DNA of 64,000 nt from positions 6,758,001 to 6,822,000 of the forward strand of contig NZ_CP108364.1 in assembly GCF_035946055.1 (NCBI RefSeq), in the 5' to 3' direction. How positions within the stretch are numbered: the first letter of the stretch is position 1; every line of letters begins with the position of its first letter. Below, in pieces: positions 56,182 through 64,000 of this stretch. A program made the position numbers and the translations under genes. Below the pieces are notes generated by a model. That model had not been told where the DNA came from. It was given only the letters and a program-made list of their open reading frames with translations, and ran no database searches. The stretch is from Streptomyces sp. NBC_01341. GTDB lineage: Bacteria > Actinomycetota > Actinomycetes > Streptomycetales > Streptomycetaceae.

Positions 56182-56333
56182 CGCGCGGCGACCAGGTCCT
56201 TCGGTTGCGCGAACGGCCATCCGGGTTCACCCTGAGGAGTGACCCAGAAGTGACTACTGCTCACGCTTCGTGTTCGGGGGTCGTTGGTACAGACGGGTGA
56301 AGCACGTGGGCCTCGCGGTGAGGAGCCTCGACG

Positions 56334-56795
56334 ATGACCGTTCCACTCGACCGGCACTGCTCGGTCGAACTGCAGGTGTCGGCAGAGCGCATTTCCCAGA
56401 TGCGGCGCATAGTCTCCGCACACCTTCGTCACTGGAGTCTCGACCTGCACGTCCGGCCGGTGTGCCGGGCGGCGGAGGAGCTCCTGACGAACGTCCGGAT
56501 GCACGTCGGCGAGGAGGACCGCTGCGTCCTCGAGCTGCGCTGGACCGGCCGGCACCTGACGGTGTCCGTGGCCGACGACGACTCCCGGATGCCCCGGCTG
56601 CTCGACGGCGGTGGCGGCGGTCTCAGCCGCGTCATGGCCCTCAGCGACAGCTGGGGCACCTGCCGGACCGCCGACGGCAAAGTCGTGTGGTTCACGCGCT
56701 ACGCCGAGTCGCCCTGCACCACCGAACTGCTCCCGCGTACGCCGCTCCCGGGCGGCCGTACCTTCCGCAGCACCCCGGTCGCCGAACTCGTGTGA
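56334..56795 (+). CDS. HATPase_c anti-sigma-factor-like (RsbW-type) ATP-binding protein
   Basis: 153-aa GHKL ATPase. CRAAEELLTNVRMHVGEEDR is the N-box (E-L-x-x-N-V) for Mg-ATP; LTVSVADDDSRMPRLLDGGG the G1 box (VxDxS variant); GGGGGLSRVMALSDSWGTCR the G2-like loop. Streptomyces has many such proteins; those proven act as serine kinases/anti-sigma factors in partner switching with STAS proteins and SpoIIE-type phosphatases. The genetic neighbours do not include a sigma factor, but a SpoIIE phosphatase (3.4 kb) and a STAS-fused glutaminase (62.7 kb) are in the window. ATG 56334 with GAGGAGCC upstream. Confidence 0.87.
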   Translation: MTVPLDRHCSVELQVSAERISQMRRIVSAHLRHWSLDLHVRPVCRAAEELLTNVRMHVGEEDRCVLELRWTGRHLTVSVADDDSRMPRLLDGGGGGLSRVMALSDSWGTCRTADGKVVWFTRYAESPCTTELLPRTPLPGGRTFRSTPVAELV

Positions 56796-56813
56796 CGAAC
56801 GGCCCGGAACCGG

Positions 56814-56866
56814 CCCGGCCGGTGCGGACGACGTGCCCCCGGCACGCATGATCCGCACCGGCCGGG
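56814..56866 (+). terminator. terminator hairpin, 15-bp perfect stem with inner stem
   Basis: CCCGGCCGGTGCGGA (56814-56828) pairs perfectly with 56852-56866; the loop contains a second stem CGTGCC/GGCACG (56832-56846). It follows the HATPase gene and precedes the dehydrogenase operon. Confidence 0.8.
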
Positions 56867-56944
56867 TACGCGTGTGCGAGGGGCCGCGTTGCGCCCGGCG
56901 GCGCGGCGCGGCACGGTCGAAGAACGATGCAAGGAGGAACCCCC

Positions 56945-58351
56945 ATGCCCATCGCCACGGTCGATCCCGCGAGCGGCGAGACGCTCAGGACTTTCGACGC
57001 ACTGGACGAGCGGGAGACCGAGCGGAGGCTCGCGGCCGCGCACCGGGCGTTCCGCCGCTACCGCACCACCGACTTCGCCGAACGTGCCCGCCTGATGAAC
57101 CGGGCCGCGGATCTCCTCGACGAGGACCGGCCGGACATCGCCCGCACCATGACCACGGAGATGGGCAAGCCCGTCAGGGCGGCCCGCGCCGAGGCGGCGA
57201 AATGCGCCAAGGCGATGCGCTGGTACGCGGCCAACGCCGAGCGCCTGCTCGCCGACGAGCACCCCGACGAGACCGACGTCAAGGACTCCGGTGCCTCGCG
57301 CGCCCGGGTGCACTACCGCCCGCTCGGTGTCGTCCTCGCCGTGATGCCGTGGAACTTCCCCCTCTGGCAGGTCATGCGCTTCGCCGCGCCCGCGCTCATG
57401 GCCGGCAACACCGGTCTGCTCAAGCACGCCTCGAACGTGCCGCAGACCGCCCTGTACATCGAGGACCTGTTCACCCGGGCCGGTTTCCCCGAGGGCTGCT
57501 TCCAGACGCTGCTCATCGGCTCGGGCGCAGTCGAGGCGGTCCTGCGCGACTCCCGGGTCGCCGCCGCGACGCTGACCGGCAGCGAGCCGGCCGGCCGGGC
57601 GGTGGCCGCCGTCGCGGGCGACGAGGTGAAGAAGACGGTGCTGGAGCTCGGCGGCAGCGACCCCTTCATCGTGCTGCCATCGGCCGAGGTCGAGAAGGCC
57701 GCCGACACGGCGGTGAACGCCCGTGTGCAGAACAACGGACAGTCCTGCATCGCGGCCAAACGCTTCATCGTGCACACGGACGTGTACGACGCCTTCGCCG
57801 AACGGTTCTCCGCCGGAATGCGCGCGCTGACCGTCGGCGACCCCTTGGAGGAGTCCACCGACGTCGGCCCCCTCTCCAGCGAGCAGGGACGCACCGACCT
57901 GGAGGAGCTCGTCGGCGACGCCCTCGCCAAGGGCGCCACCGCCCTGTGCGGGGGGCGGCGGCCGCCGGGCCGGGACCGCGGCTGGTTCTACGAGCCCACC
58001 GTGCTCACGGGCATCACCCCCCAGATGCGCATCCACCGCGAGGAGACCTTCGGACCGGTGGCGACCCTCTACCGCGTGGCAGACCTCGACGAGGCCGTGG
58101 AACTCGCCAACGACACCCCCTTCGGGCTCAGTTCCAACGTATGGACGCGTGACGAGGCGGAGATGGACCGCTGCGTCCGCGACGTGGAGGCAGGGGGCGT
58201 CTTCTTCAACGGCATGACGGCCTCGCATCCCGCTCTGCCCTTCGGCGGGGTGAAGCGTTCCGGCTACGGCCGGGAGCTCGCGGGGCACGGCATCCGCGAG
58301 TTCTGCAACGCGACCACCGTCTGGTACGGCCCCGACCCGGACGCCCGCTAG
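56945..58351 (+). CDS. gabD: NAD(P)-dependent succinate-semialdehyde dehydrogenase family protein
   Basis: 468-aa aldehyde dehydrogenase. GVVLAVMPWNFPLWQVMRFA has the cofactor-binding Asn; KKTVLELGGSDPFIVLPSAE the general-base Glu; VQNNGQSCIAAKRFIVHTDV the catalytic Cys; EETFGPVATLYRV the C-terminal Glu-Phe motif. MPIATVDPASGETLRTF at the start and the GQSCIAAKRF context are typical of actinobacterial succinate-semialdehyde dehydrogenases (GABA catabolism: succinic semialdehyde to succinate). Other short aldehydes remain possible. ATG 56945 follows AAGGAGGAACCCCC. Phosphoketolase begins 12 nt after the stop, so they form an operon. Confidence 0.87.
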   Translation: MPIATVDPASGETLRTFDALDERETERRLAAAHRAFRRYRTTDFAERARLMNRAADLLDEDRPDIARTMTTEMGKPVRAARAEAAKCAKAMRWYAANAERLLADEHPDETDVKDSGASRARVHYRPLGVVLAVMPWNFPLWQVMRFAAPALMAGNTGLLKHASNVPQTALYIEDLFTRAGFPEGCFQTLLIGSGAVEAVLRDSRVAAATLTGSEPAGRAVAAVAGDEVKKTVLELGGSDPFIVLPSAEVEKAADTAVNARVQNNGQSCIAAKRFIVHTDVYDAFAERFSAGMRALTVGDPLEESTDVGPLSSEQGRTDLEELVGDALAKGATALCGGRRPPGRDRGWFYEPTVLTGITPQMRIHREETFGPVATLYRVADLDEAVELANDTPFGLSSNVWTRDEAEMDRCVRDVEAGGVFFNGMTASHPALPFGGVKRSGYGRELAGHGIREFCNATTVWYGPDPDAR

Positions 58352-58363
58352 GAGAGAGGCTTC

Positions 58364-60751
58364 ATGACCGAAGCACGAACACCGCCCGCGTCATCCACCC
58401 TGCCCGACGACGAGCTGGAGGCACTCGACGCGCACTGGCGGGCGGCCAACTACCTCGCGGTCGGCCAGATCTATCTGATGGCCAACCCCCTCCTGGAGGA
58501 GCCGCTGGCCCCCGAGCACATCAAACCGCGGCTGCTCGGCCACTGGGGGACCTCACCCGGCCTCAACCTGGTCCACACCCACCTCAACCGGGTCGTCAAG
58601 GCGCGCGGCAAACAGGCCGTCTGCGTCTGGGGGCCCGGTCACGGCGGACCCGCGGTCCTCGCCAACGCGTGGCTGGAGGGCAGCTACTCGCAGACGTACC
58701 CCGATGTCAGCCGTGACCGCGAGGGGATGGGCCTGCTGTTCAAGCAGTTCTCCTTCCCCGGCGGGGTGCCCAGCCACGTCGCCCCGGAGACCCCGGGCTC
58801 GATCCACGAGGGCGGTGAGCTGGGGTACGCGCTCGCCCATGCCTACGGCGCAGCCCTCGACCACCCGGACCTGCTCGTCGCCTGCGTCGTCGGGGACGGC
58901 GAAGCGGAGACGGGACCACTGGCCGCGTCCTGGCATTCCAACAAGTTCCTCGACCCGGTGCACGACGGTGCCGTCCTGCCGATCCTCCACCTCAACGGGT
59001 ACAAGATCGCGAACCCCACCGTCCTCGCCCGGCTGCCCGAGGACGAACTCGACGCGCTCCTGCGTGGATACGGCCACGATCCGGTGTACGTCGAGGGCGA
59101 CGACCCCGCCGCCGTCCACCGCGCGATGGCGGCCGCCATGGACCACGCCCTGGACCGCATCGCGGAGTTCCAGCGCCTGGCACGGCACGGGGGAGCGCCC
59201 GATCGGCCCCGCTGGCCGATGATCGTGCTGCGCACCCCCAAGGGATGGACCGGACCGGAGGAGGTGGACGGGCTGCCCGTCGAGGGCACCTGGCGCGCCC
59301 ACCAGGTCCCCCTGCCCGGAGTGCGGGACGATCCCGGCCATCTGCGCCAACTCGAGGAATGGATGCGCTCCTACCGGCCGCACGAACTCTTCGACTCGGG
59401 CGGCCGGCCGACGGCCCAGGTCCTGGAATGCGTTCCCGAGGGCACGGCGCGCCTGGGGTCGACCCCGTACGCCAACGGTGGCCTGCTCCTGCGTGATCTC
59501 CCGCTTCCGCCGCTCGAGGACCACGCGGTGCGGGTCGACAGGCCCGGCACCGTCCAGCACGAACCCACGCGGGTGCTGGGCGGGCTGCTCGCGGACGTCA
59601 TGGCCGCCACCGCCGGCCGGCGGGACTTCCGGGTGGTCGGGCCCGACGAGACCGAGTCCAACCGGCTGGGCGCGCTCTACGACGTCACCGGCAAGGCCTG
59701 GCAGGCGGAGATCCTCGCTACCGACGAGCACCTGGTCCGCGACGGCCGGGTGATGGAAGTCCTCTCCGAGCACCTGTGCCAGGGCTGGCTGGAGGGCTAC
59801 CTCCTCACCGGCCGGCACGGGCTGTTCTCCTCGTACGAGGCCTTCGCCCACATCGTCGACTCGATGGTCAACCAGCACATCAAGTGGCTGCGCACCTCGC
59901 GGAGGCTGCACTGGCGCGCGCCCATCGCCTCGCTGAACTACCTGCTCACGTCGCACGTCTGGCGGCAGGACCACAACGGCTTCTCGCACCAGGACCCCGG
60001 CTTCGTCGACCACATCCTCAACAAGAGCCCCGAGGTGGTCCGGGTCTACCTGCCGCCGGACGCCAACACGCTGCTGTCGACGGCGGATCACGTGCTGCGC
60101 AGCAGGGACTACGTCAACGTGATCGTCGCGGGCAAGCAGCCGGGCTTCGACTGGCTCACCCTCGACGAGGCCCGCGCCCACTGCGCCCGCGGGGCGGGGA
60201 CGTGGGACTGGGCGGGCACCGAGGACGGCAGCCGGGAGCCCGACGTCGTGCTCGCCTGTGCCGGGGACGTGCCCACGCTGGAGACCATGGCCGCGGCGCA
60301 GCTCCTGCGCGAGCACCTGCCCGAACTCGCCGTGCGCGTCGTCAACGTGGTCGACATGACGCGGCTGCTGCCGCGCGACGAGCACCCGCACGGGATGCCG
60401 GACGCGGAGTACGACTCTCTCTTCACCCGGGACAAGCCGGTGATCTTCGCGTATCACGGCTACCCGTGGCTGGTGCACCGCCTCGCCTACCGCCGGTCGG
60501 GCCACGCTCACCTGCACGTCCGGGGCTACAAGGAGGAGGGGACCACCACCACACCGTTCGACATGGTGGTCCGCAACGACCTGGACCGCTACCGGCTGGT
60601 CATGGACGTGATCGACCGGGTGCCGGGACTCGGTGTGCGCGCCGTCGCCGTGCGCCAGGCGATGGCGGACGTCAGGACCCGTCATCACGACTGGATCCGC
60701 GAGCACGGCAGCGACCTGCCCGAGGTGGCCGACTGGGTCTGGGAGGGCTGA
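58364..60751 (+). CDS. xfp: phosphoketolase (xylulose-5-phosphate/fructose-6-phosphate)
   Basis: 795-aa thiamine-diphosphate enzyme that cleaves xylulose 5-phosphate or fructose 6-phosphate with inorganic phosphate to acetyl phosphate and glyceraldehyde or erythrose 4-phosphate. VCVWGPGHGGPAVLANAWLE and FSFPGGVPSHVAPETPGSIH bind substrate, VVGDGEAETGPLAASWHSNK the cofactor, FRVVGPDETESNRLGALYDV and HQDPGFVDHI belong to the middle domain, and LPRDEHPHGMPDAEYDSLFT is the C-terminal block. Full length for the family. With the dehydrogenase upstream it may form a carbon bypass that yields acetyl phosphate without CO2 loss. GGAGAGAGGC precedes ATG 58364. A 27-bp perfect hairpin ends the operon. 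Confidence 0.96.
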   Translation: MTEARTPPASSTLPDDELEALDAHWRAANYLAVGQIYLMANPLLEEPLAPEHIKPRLLGHWGTSPGLNLVHTHLNRVVKARGKQAVCVWGPGHGGPAVLANAWLEGSYSQTYPDVSRDREGMGLLFKQFSFPGGVPSHVAPETPGSIHEGGELGYALAHAYGAALDHPDLLVACVVGDGEAETGPLAASWHSNKFLDPVHDGAVLPILHLNGYKIANPTVLARLPEDELDALLRGYGHDPVYVEGDDPAAVHRAMAAAMDHALDRIAEFQRLARHGGAPDRPRWPMIVLRTPKGWTGPEEVDGLPVEGTWRAHQVPLPGVRDDPGHLRQLEEWMRSYRPHELFDSGGRPTAQVLECVPEGTARLGSTPYANGGLLLRDLPLPPLEDHAVRVDRPGTVQHEPTRVLGGLLADVMAATAGRRDFRVVGPDETESNRLGALYDVTGKAWQAEILATDEHLVRDGRVMEVLSEHLCQGWLEGYLLTGRHGLFSSYEAFAHIVDSMVNQHIKWLRTSRRLHWRAPIASLNYLLTSHVWRQDHNGFSHQDPGFVDHILNKSPEVVRVYLPPDANTLLSTADHVLRSRDYVNVIVAGKQPGFDWLTLDEARAHCARGAGTWDWAGTEDGSREPDVVLACAGDVPTLETMAAAQLLREHLPELAVRVVNVVDMTRLLPRDEHPHGMPDAEYDSLFTRDKPVIFAYHGYPWLVHRLAYRRSGHAHLHVRGYKEEGTTTTPFDMVVRNDLDRYRLVMDVIDRVPGLGVRAVAVRQAMADVRTRHHDWIREHGSDLPEVADWVWEG

Positions 60752-60765
60752 GCGCCGGCTGTTCA

Positions 60766-60825
60766 CTCGGCCACGCACTCCGGCCGGCCCGCGGTGAAGC
60801 GGGCCGGCCGGAGTGCGTGGCCGAG
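60766..60825. terminator. bidirectional terminator, 27-bp perfect stem
   Basis: The arm 60766-60792 is perfectly complementary to 60799-60825, with the 6-nt loop GGTGAA. It lies between the xfp stop (60751) and the convergent secreted-protein gene (60830); the 3' arm ends 5 nt before that gene's stop codon. Confidence 0.9.
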
Positions 60826-60829
60826 GAAG

Positions 60830-61237
60830 TCAGCCGACGGTCGTGCGGACGACGGGCGAGACGGCTCCGCCGCCGACGATCCTGAGGGCGTTCTCGCCCT
60901 TGATCCCCAGCTTGACCCGCAGGCTGTACTCGCCACTGGCGGCCGTCTTCATCGTGGCCGGCAGGGCGACCCAGCGCCGGCCCTGCTTCTGCTGGAGGGT
61001 GACCGGCGTGCCGGAGCCGATGTTCCGGGCGGATCCGTGGATACGGAACTCCTCCCAGGCCACGACACTGCGCGCGGTCGCGTACGCCGACAGGGCCGGC
61101 CGGGTCATCAGATTCTCGGCGCTCTGCCCGGGCGGCGGTGCGGGGACGTCCGACGCAGCCGCAGCCGCGCCCACCGCACCGGCCAGTGTCAGCGCTGTCA
61201 GCAGGGCTGCCGCCGACGCGCGCCTGAATCGGTCCAT
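60830..61237 (-). CDS. small secreted beta-rich hypothetical protein
   Basis: 135-aa exported protein. Residues 1-28 (RRASAAALLTALTLAGAVGA then AAAAS) form a Sec signal peptide. The mature part is beta-rich with the pattern ATARSVVAWEEFRIHGSARN, PVTLQQKQGRRWVALPATMK, SGEYSLRVKLGIKGENALRI and VSPVVRTTVG, which matches the single Ig/fibronectin-like domain common in streptomycete secreted proteins (extension with QxxxGxxWxxL). Role unknown, perhaps in cell-surface binding. ATG 61237 has GGAGAGCC upstream. The 111-bp region behind it is AT-rich and the likely promoter. Confidence 0.8.
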   Translation of the reverse strand: MDRFRRASAAALLTALTLAGAVGAAAAASDVPAPPPGQSAENLMTRPALSAYATARSVVAWEEFRIHGSARNIGSGTPVTLQQKQGRRWVALPATMKTAASGEYSLRVKLGIKGENALRIVGGGAVSPVVRTTVG

Positions 61238-61348
61238 GGGTGGCTCTCCTTCGTGCACGGCGTGGTCGGAGGGACCGACGCGGTGCGATTGACTTCAGGA
61301 GCGCCAAATCTAGACATACTTCACATAATCCTCACGCAGGACACGCCA

Positions 61349-62464
61349 TCAGAATCGCAGGACCGCCGCGACGCGCCCGTGCCCGGCCAGTGAGTCGTCG
61401 GCCACGAAAGCGACCTCGCAGCCGTTGTCCAGAGCCGCTTCGACAAGCTCGTCGACGACGTCCTCGCGCACCTGGCCGTCGGTGCCCGGCGTGACGTCGG
61501 GCCCCACCGGCTCCAGGTGACCGTCGGTGACCCTGACGGTCTGCTCGAAGTGCTCCTCGGCCGTGACGAGGCCCGCGCGGCCTTCCCGTACGGCCGTCCA
61601 CACCTCGTCCAGTCCGCCGGCGAAGGAGTGGCGGCTCTTGGCGTTGTCGAGCCGGCCCCGGATCCCGGCGGCGGCCTGCTGCCGCCAGTCCTCCAGTGCC
61701 GGTTCCAGCTCCTTGAGGAGTTCGGGAGTACTCGTGTCCGCCGTGGTCCCCTTGGCGACCCGGCCGACGGCCGTCCTGGCGCTCTCCCCCACGTCGTCGA
61801 GCAGGGAGAGCGCGGGCGCCGGCCCTACCAAGAACAGTGGACGGGGGTCGGCGGCCAGGATCCCGCGCAGCTTCTCGTCGACCGTGCGCAGGAAGTTGCG
61901 CGCGTCCTCGCTGGTGTAGGTGCTCGGGGTGTCGCCGATCCGTTCCTCGCGCTGCGGATTGGGTTCCTCGTGCGGGGCGGTGAGCGGGAAGCCGCCCTTC
62001 CTCTCGGCGCGCAGGTCGTCGTTCGTACCCGAGAACAGGGTGGCGTGCTCGGCGGAGAAGCTGAGCACCCAGAAATGCCGCGACCGCGCCTTCGCCGACA
62101 CGAGATTGCGGGTGAGGTAGCTGTCGCTGAGCACCACGCGCTCGGGGGCGGTCCGCGGAAGCTGCCAGATCTGGTACTCGTCGGCGTCGGCGAAGATGAC
62201 CAGGGCGTCCAGTGCGCGGCGCTGATCGACCTCTGCCGCTGCCCGGTCCAGCTGGGCCTTCACGGCGGCCGCGGTCTCCCGGCTCACCCGGGGGTCGGCC
62301 TCCAGCCGGTTGCCCGCCTCCGCCACCAGGTTCCGCAGCCGTACGGCGTCCTGGGCGTTCTCCGGCGCCCTGCGGTGGGTCGGCATCGTGAGGGACAGGG
62401 CCGGGTAGGGCCGGGTCCTGCGCAATTCCTGCAACAGGCCGGGGGTCAGGGCGTCCGTATCCAT
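61349..62464 (-). CDS. bacterial eRF1-like (baeRF) family protein
   Basis: 371-aa protein of the baeRF (bacterial archaeo-eukaryotic release factor-like) family. MDTDALTPGLLQELRRTRPY, then ALSLTMPTHRRAPENAQDAV and RLRNLVAEAGNRLE form the N-domain; ALDALVIFADADEYQIWQLP and ARSRHFWVLSFSAEHATLFS the middle domain; and EDVVDELVEAALDNGCEVAF then VADDSLAGHGRVAAVLRF the eRF1 domain-3-like (L7Ae-type) end. Family members are proposed to act on stalled or hibernating ribosomes; the biochemical role is not proven. No GGQ motif is seen. ATG 62464 with GGGAGGG upstream. Confidence 0.83.
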   Translation of the reverse strand: MDTDALTPGLLQELRRTRPYPALSLTMPTHRRAPENAQDAVRLRNLVAEAGNRLEADPRVSRETAAAVKAQLDRAAAEVDQRRALDALVIFADADEYQIWQLPRTAPERVVLSDSYLTRNLVSAKARSRHFWVLSFSAEHATLFSGTNDDLRAERKGGFPLTAPHEEPNPQREERIGDTPSTYTSEDARNFLRTVDEKLRGILAADPRPLFLVGPAPALSLLDDVGESARTAVGRVAKGTTADTSTPELLKELEPALEDWRQQAAAGIRGRLDNAKSRHSFAGGLDEVWTAVREGRAGLVTAEEHFEQTVRVTDGHLEPVGPDVTPGTDGQVREDVVDELVEAALDNGCEVAFVADDSLAGHGRVAAVLRF

Positions 62465-62561
62465 CGTTCCCTCCCGGAGGGTTCGGGGTGCGCGGTGCTG
62501 GGGCCGCCCCTGCGGTGGAGCGGGTGGTTCAACGAGTCAATTCATACCTTTTGATCCTAGG

Positions 62562-62741
62562 ATGGGCGAGTTGTTGCCCCTGTCCGCGGAGGTACGTGCG
62601 ATGGCCACGCTCACCGTGCCGGCCTGTCGGGGGGTCGAGGGCGAGGCGGCTCCGGGGCGCCGCCGCCCACGACGCGGAACGACTGTGACGCCGGAACCCG
62701 CCGCAGGGCCCCGGAGCGGGCGGCCGGCGGTGTACGAGTGA
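62562..62741 (+). CDS. possible 59-codon ORF overlapping the glutaminase start
   Basis: ATG 62562 opens a frame encoding MGELLPLSAEVRAMATLTVP and then a basic, Pro/Arg-rich stretch, ending with TGA at 62739-62741. The stop overlaps the GTG start of the glutaminase in the pattern GTGA, which would allow translational coupling; the glutaminase itself has a poor ribosome binding site. The sequence before ATG (62540-62561) is AT-rich with TACCTT as a possible -10 box. No domain is recognised, and composition alone does not prove it is coding. Confidence 0.3.
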   Translation: MGELLPLSAEVRAMATLTVPACRGVEGEAAPGRRRPRRGTTVTPEPAAGPRSGRPAVYE

Positions 62742-64000
62742 GCGCGACAGAAGCGGTGACGGACGCGCTGCGCGATCTCCACCGGCGGTTCGTGGACGTC
62801 CGCGAGGGGGAACGCGGCGACTACATACCGGAGTTGACCAGATCCGACGTCCGCGATTTCGGCCTCGCGCTCGTCAGCATGGACGGGCACTGCTACAGCG
62901 CGGGTGCCGCCCACACCCCCTTCACGCTGCAGTCCGTCTCCAAGCCGTTCGTCTACGCCCTCGCGCTCTCCTCGCTCGGCCTCGACGAGGTGGACCGCTG
63001 GGTCGGCGCGGAGCCCAGCGGCGAGGCGTACAACGCCATCAGCCTGGAGCGGCGCACGGGGCGGCCCGCCAACGCGATGGTCAACGCAGGCGCCATCGTC
63101 GCCACGGCTCTGGTCCCCGATACTCCGGAAGTCCCCGCGTTCACCCGCATCCTGACCACCCTGAGCCGCTTCGCCGGGCGGAGACTCGACATCGACGAGG
63201 ACGTGTACGCCTCCGAGGCCGCCACGGGCGACCGCAACCGTGCCCTCGCCTACCTGATCCGCAGCACCGGCGTCCTGCCGGCCGATCCGGTCGCCGCCGT
63301 GGACATCTACTTCCGGCAGTGCGCGGTGCGGGTCACAGCGGTGGACCTCGCGGTGATGGCGGCCACGCTCGCGCACGGGGGCGTCAATCCCGTCAGCGGT
63401 GAGACTGTCGTCGCCGCCGACGTCGCGGCCCAGGTTCTCGCGGTCATGGCCACCTGTGGCATGTACAACGCCTCGGGCGAATGGCTGCTGCGGGTCGGGC
63501 TGCCGGCCAAGAGCGGTGTGTCCGGCGGCCTGATCGCGGCCGGCCCCGCCCGCTTCGGTCTGGCCACCTACAGCCCGCTCCTCGACGCCACGGGGACTTC
63601 GGTGCGCGGCCGCGAAGCGATCGGCGCCCTCTCGGAACGTCTGGGACTCCATCTCATGAGGAACCCCGCACTTCCCGGGTCCACCGTCACGCTGGCGACC
63701 ACCGCCGACGTCCTCCCGTCGGCTCCGACGGGCAGGGAGGCGAGGGCGCTGCGCGAACGCGTCGGAGTCGTCGCCGCGCAGGGGGCCCTCGACTTCACCG
63801 CGGTCGAGCGGGTGCTCTTCGCCCTGGACGAGGCGGGCCCCGAGCCCGCCGGTCCGGTCGTGCTCGATCTGCGGGAGGTCACAGGGGCCGACGGCGTCGC
63901 CCTCGCTCTGCTGCACGCCGGACTCGCGAGGCTCGCGCGCGAAGGGCGGCGCGCGGCCGTCGTGGACCCGGGCGGCCGGCTCGGCCCGCCGGCCCTCGTC
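62738..64000 (+). CDS. glsA: glutaminase with C-terminal STAS domain (3' end beyond window)
   Basis: At least 421 aa, cut by the window edge. Residues 1-310 are a serine-dependent glutaminase: GDYIPELTRSDVRDFGLALV, then TLQSVSKPFVYALALSSLG with the catalytic S-x-x-K (Ser66, Lys69), NAMVNAGAIVATALV, MATCGMYNASGEWLLRVGLP and AKSGVSGGLIAAGPARFGLA. It converts glutamine to glutamate and ammonia. From about 335 a STAS-type domain follows (VGVVAAQGALDFTAVERVLF, GPVVLDLREVTGADGVALAL), related to anti-anti-sigma factors, which may tie the enzyme to a regulatory or membrane partner. GTG 62738 has only a weak ribosome binding site; coupling to a short upstream ORF is possible. Confidence 0.9.
   Translation, partial: MSATEAVTDALRDLHRRFVDVREGERGDYIPELTRSDVRDFGLALVSMDGHCYSAGAAHTPFTLQSVSKPFVYALALSSLGLDEVDRWVGAEPSGEAYNAISLERRTGRPANAMVNAGAIVATALVPDTPEVPAFTRILTTLSRFAGRRLDIDEDVYASEAATGDRNRALAYLIRSTGVLPADPVAAVDIYFRQCAVRVTAVDLAVMAATLAHGGVNPVSGETVVAADVAAQVLAVMATCGMYNASGEWLLRVGLPAKSGVSGGLIAAGPARFGLATYSPLLDATGTSVRGREAIGALSERLGLHLMRNPALPGSTVTLATTADVLPSAPTGREARALRERVGVVAAQGALDFTAVERVLFALDEAGPEPAGPVVLDLREVTGADGVALALLHAGLARLAREGRRAAVVDPGGRLGPPALV

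Noticed and set aside
58553..60778. 741-codon minus-strand ORF opposite phosphoketolase
   Set aside because: Antisense shadow; all conserved motifs are on the plus strand.
1..64000. CRISPR array, tRNA or rRNA genes, insertion sequence or prophage
   Set aside because: No regularly spaced repeats, cloverleaf-like stretches with typical T-loop sequence, transposase motifs or integrase genes were found by eye on either strand.

Overview
The window is a high-GC (roughly 72%) actinobacterial chromosome segment and almost certainly Streptomyces. It carries a chaplin, a melC1/melC2 tyrosinase pair, several small protein families common in that genus, many 4-nt start/stop overlaps, GTG starts, and promoters whose -10 box lies 6-7 nt before the start codon (leaderless mRNAs). 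No rRNA, tRNA, CRISPR array, intact insertion sequence or phage is visible. About 58 intact or edge-truncated genes are supported, plus three decayed gene remnants.

Layout. 1-4.7 kb: the tail of a dehydrogenase, a Tat-exported sulfite-oxidase-type molybdoenzyme, a 0.9-kb gap with a sigma-factor scrap, a GNAT protein and a membrane SpoIIE-type phosphatase. 4.7-6.6 kb: an ABC-F ATPase with an eight-codon aromatic leader peptide in front. 6.6-13 kb: a NUDIX hydrolase, a very large secreted phosphodiester-glycosidase/metallophosphoesterase, and the dhaK-dhaL-dhaM operon. 13.3-21.7 kb: a module of a sugar epimerase, a two-component system, a GT2 glycosyltransferase, a DUF2064 transferase, a methyltransferase, a small membrane protein, a cytochrome b/molybdopterin fusion and a GT-C-like membrane protein. 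Its divergent promoters share 11-bp direct repeats T(T/G)ACG-N6-(T/G)GACG, which I read as the binding sites of the encoded OmpR-type regulator. This is the best candidate here for an undescribed system.

21.7-26.9 kb: an SDR pseudogene, a GH26-like glycosidase, a P450, melC1-melC2 and a chaplin with an unusual acidic/His tail. 26.9-36.3 kb: an eight-gene, overlapping exopolysaccharide operon with an initiating sugar transferase, two glycosyltransferases, a Wzy-like polymerase, a MurJ/Wzx-like flippase, a polysaccharide deacetylase, a Wzz-like protein and a FemAB/GNAT-type acyltransferase. Phosphoglucomutase is divergent from it across a 585-bp intergenic region that holds four GAATTC-centred palindromes. 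38.8-43.9 kb: the methylmalonyl-CoA mutase operon mutA-mutB-meaB. 44-52.4 kb: mostly small or poorly characterised proteins (DUF6325, a Tyr phosphatase, coiled-coil paralogues, DUF1992, GNAT, VOC, DUF6328, a CDF metal transporter, DUF6479) and an F420-oxidoreductase pseudogene. 52.4-56.2 kb: a three-subunit molybdenum aldehyde/xanthine-type oxidoreductase with a PaoB-like extra Fe-S insert. 56.3-64 kb: an anti-sigma-like ATPase, a succinate-semialdehyde dehydrogenase-phosphoketolase operon, a small secreted protein, a baeRF-family protein, and a glutaminase-STAS fusion cut by the window end.

Several convergent gene pairs are separated by very strong perfect hairpins (up to 27 bp) that look like bidirectional terminators. 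Functional assignments rest on motifs read by eye; no database search was run.
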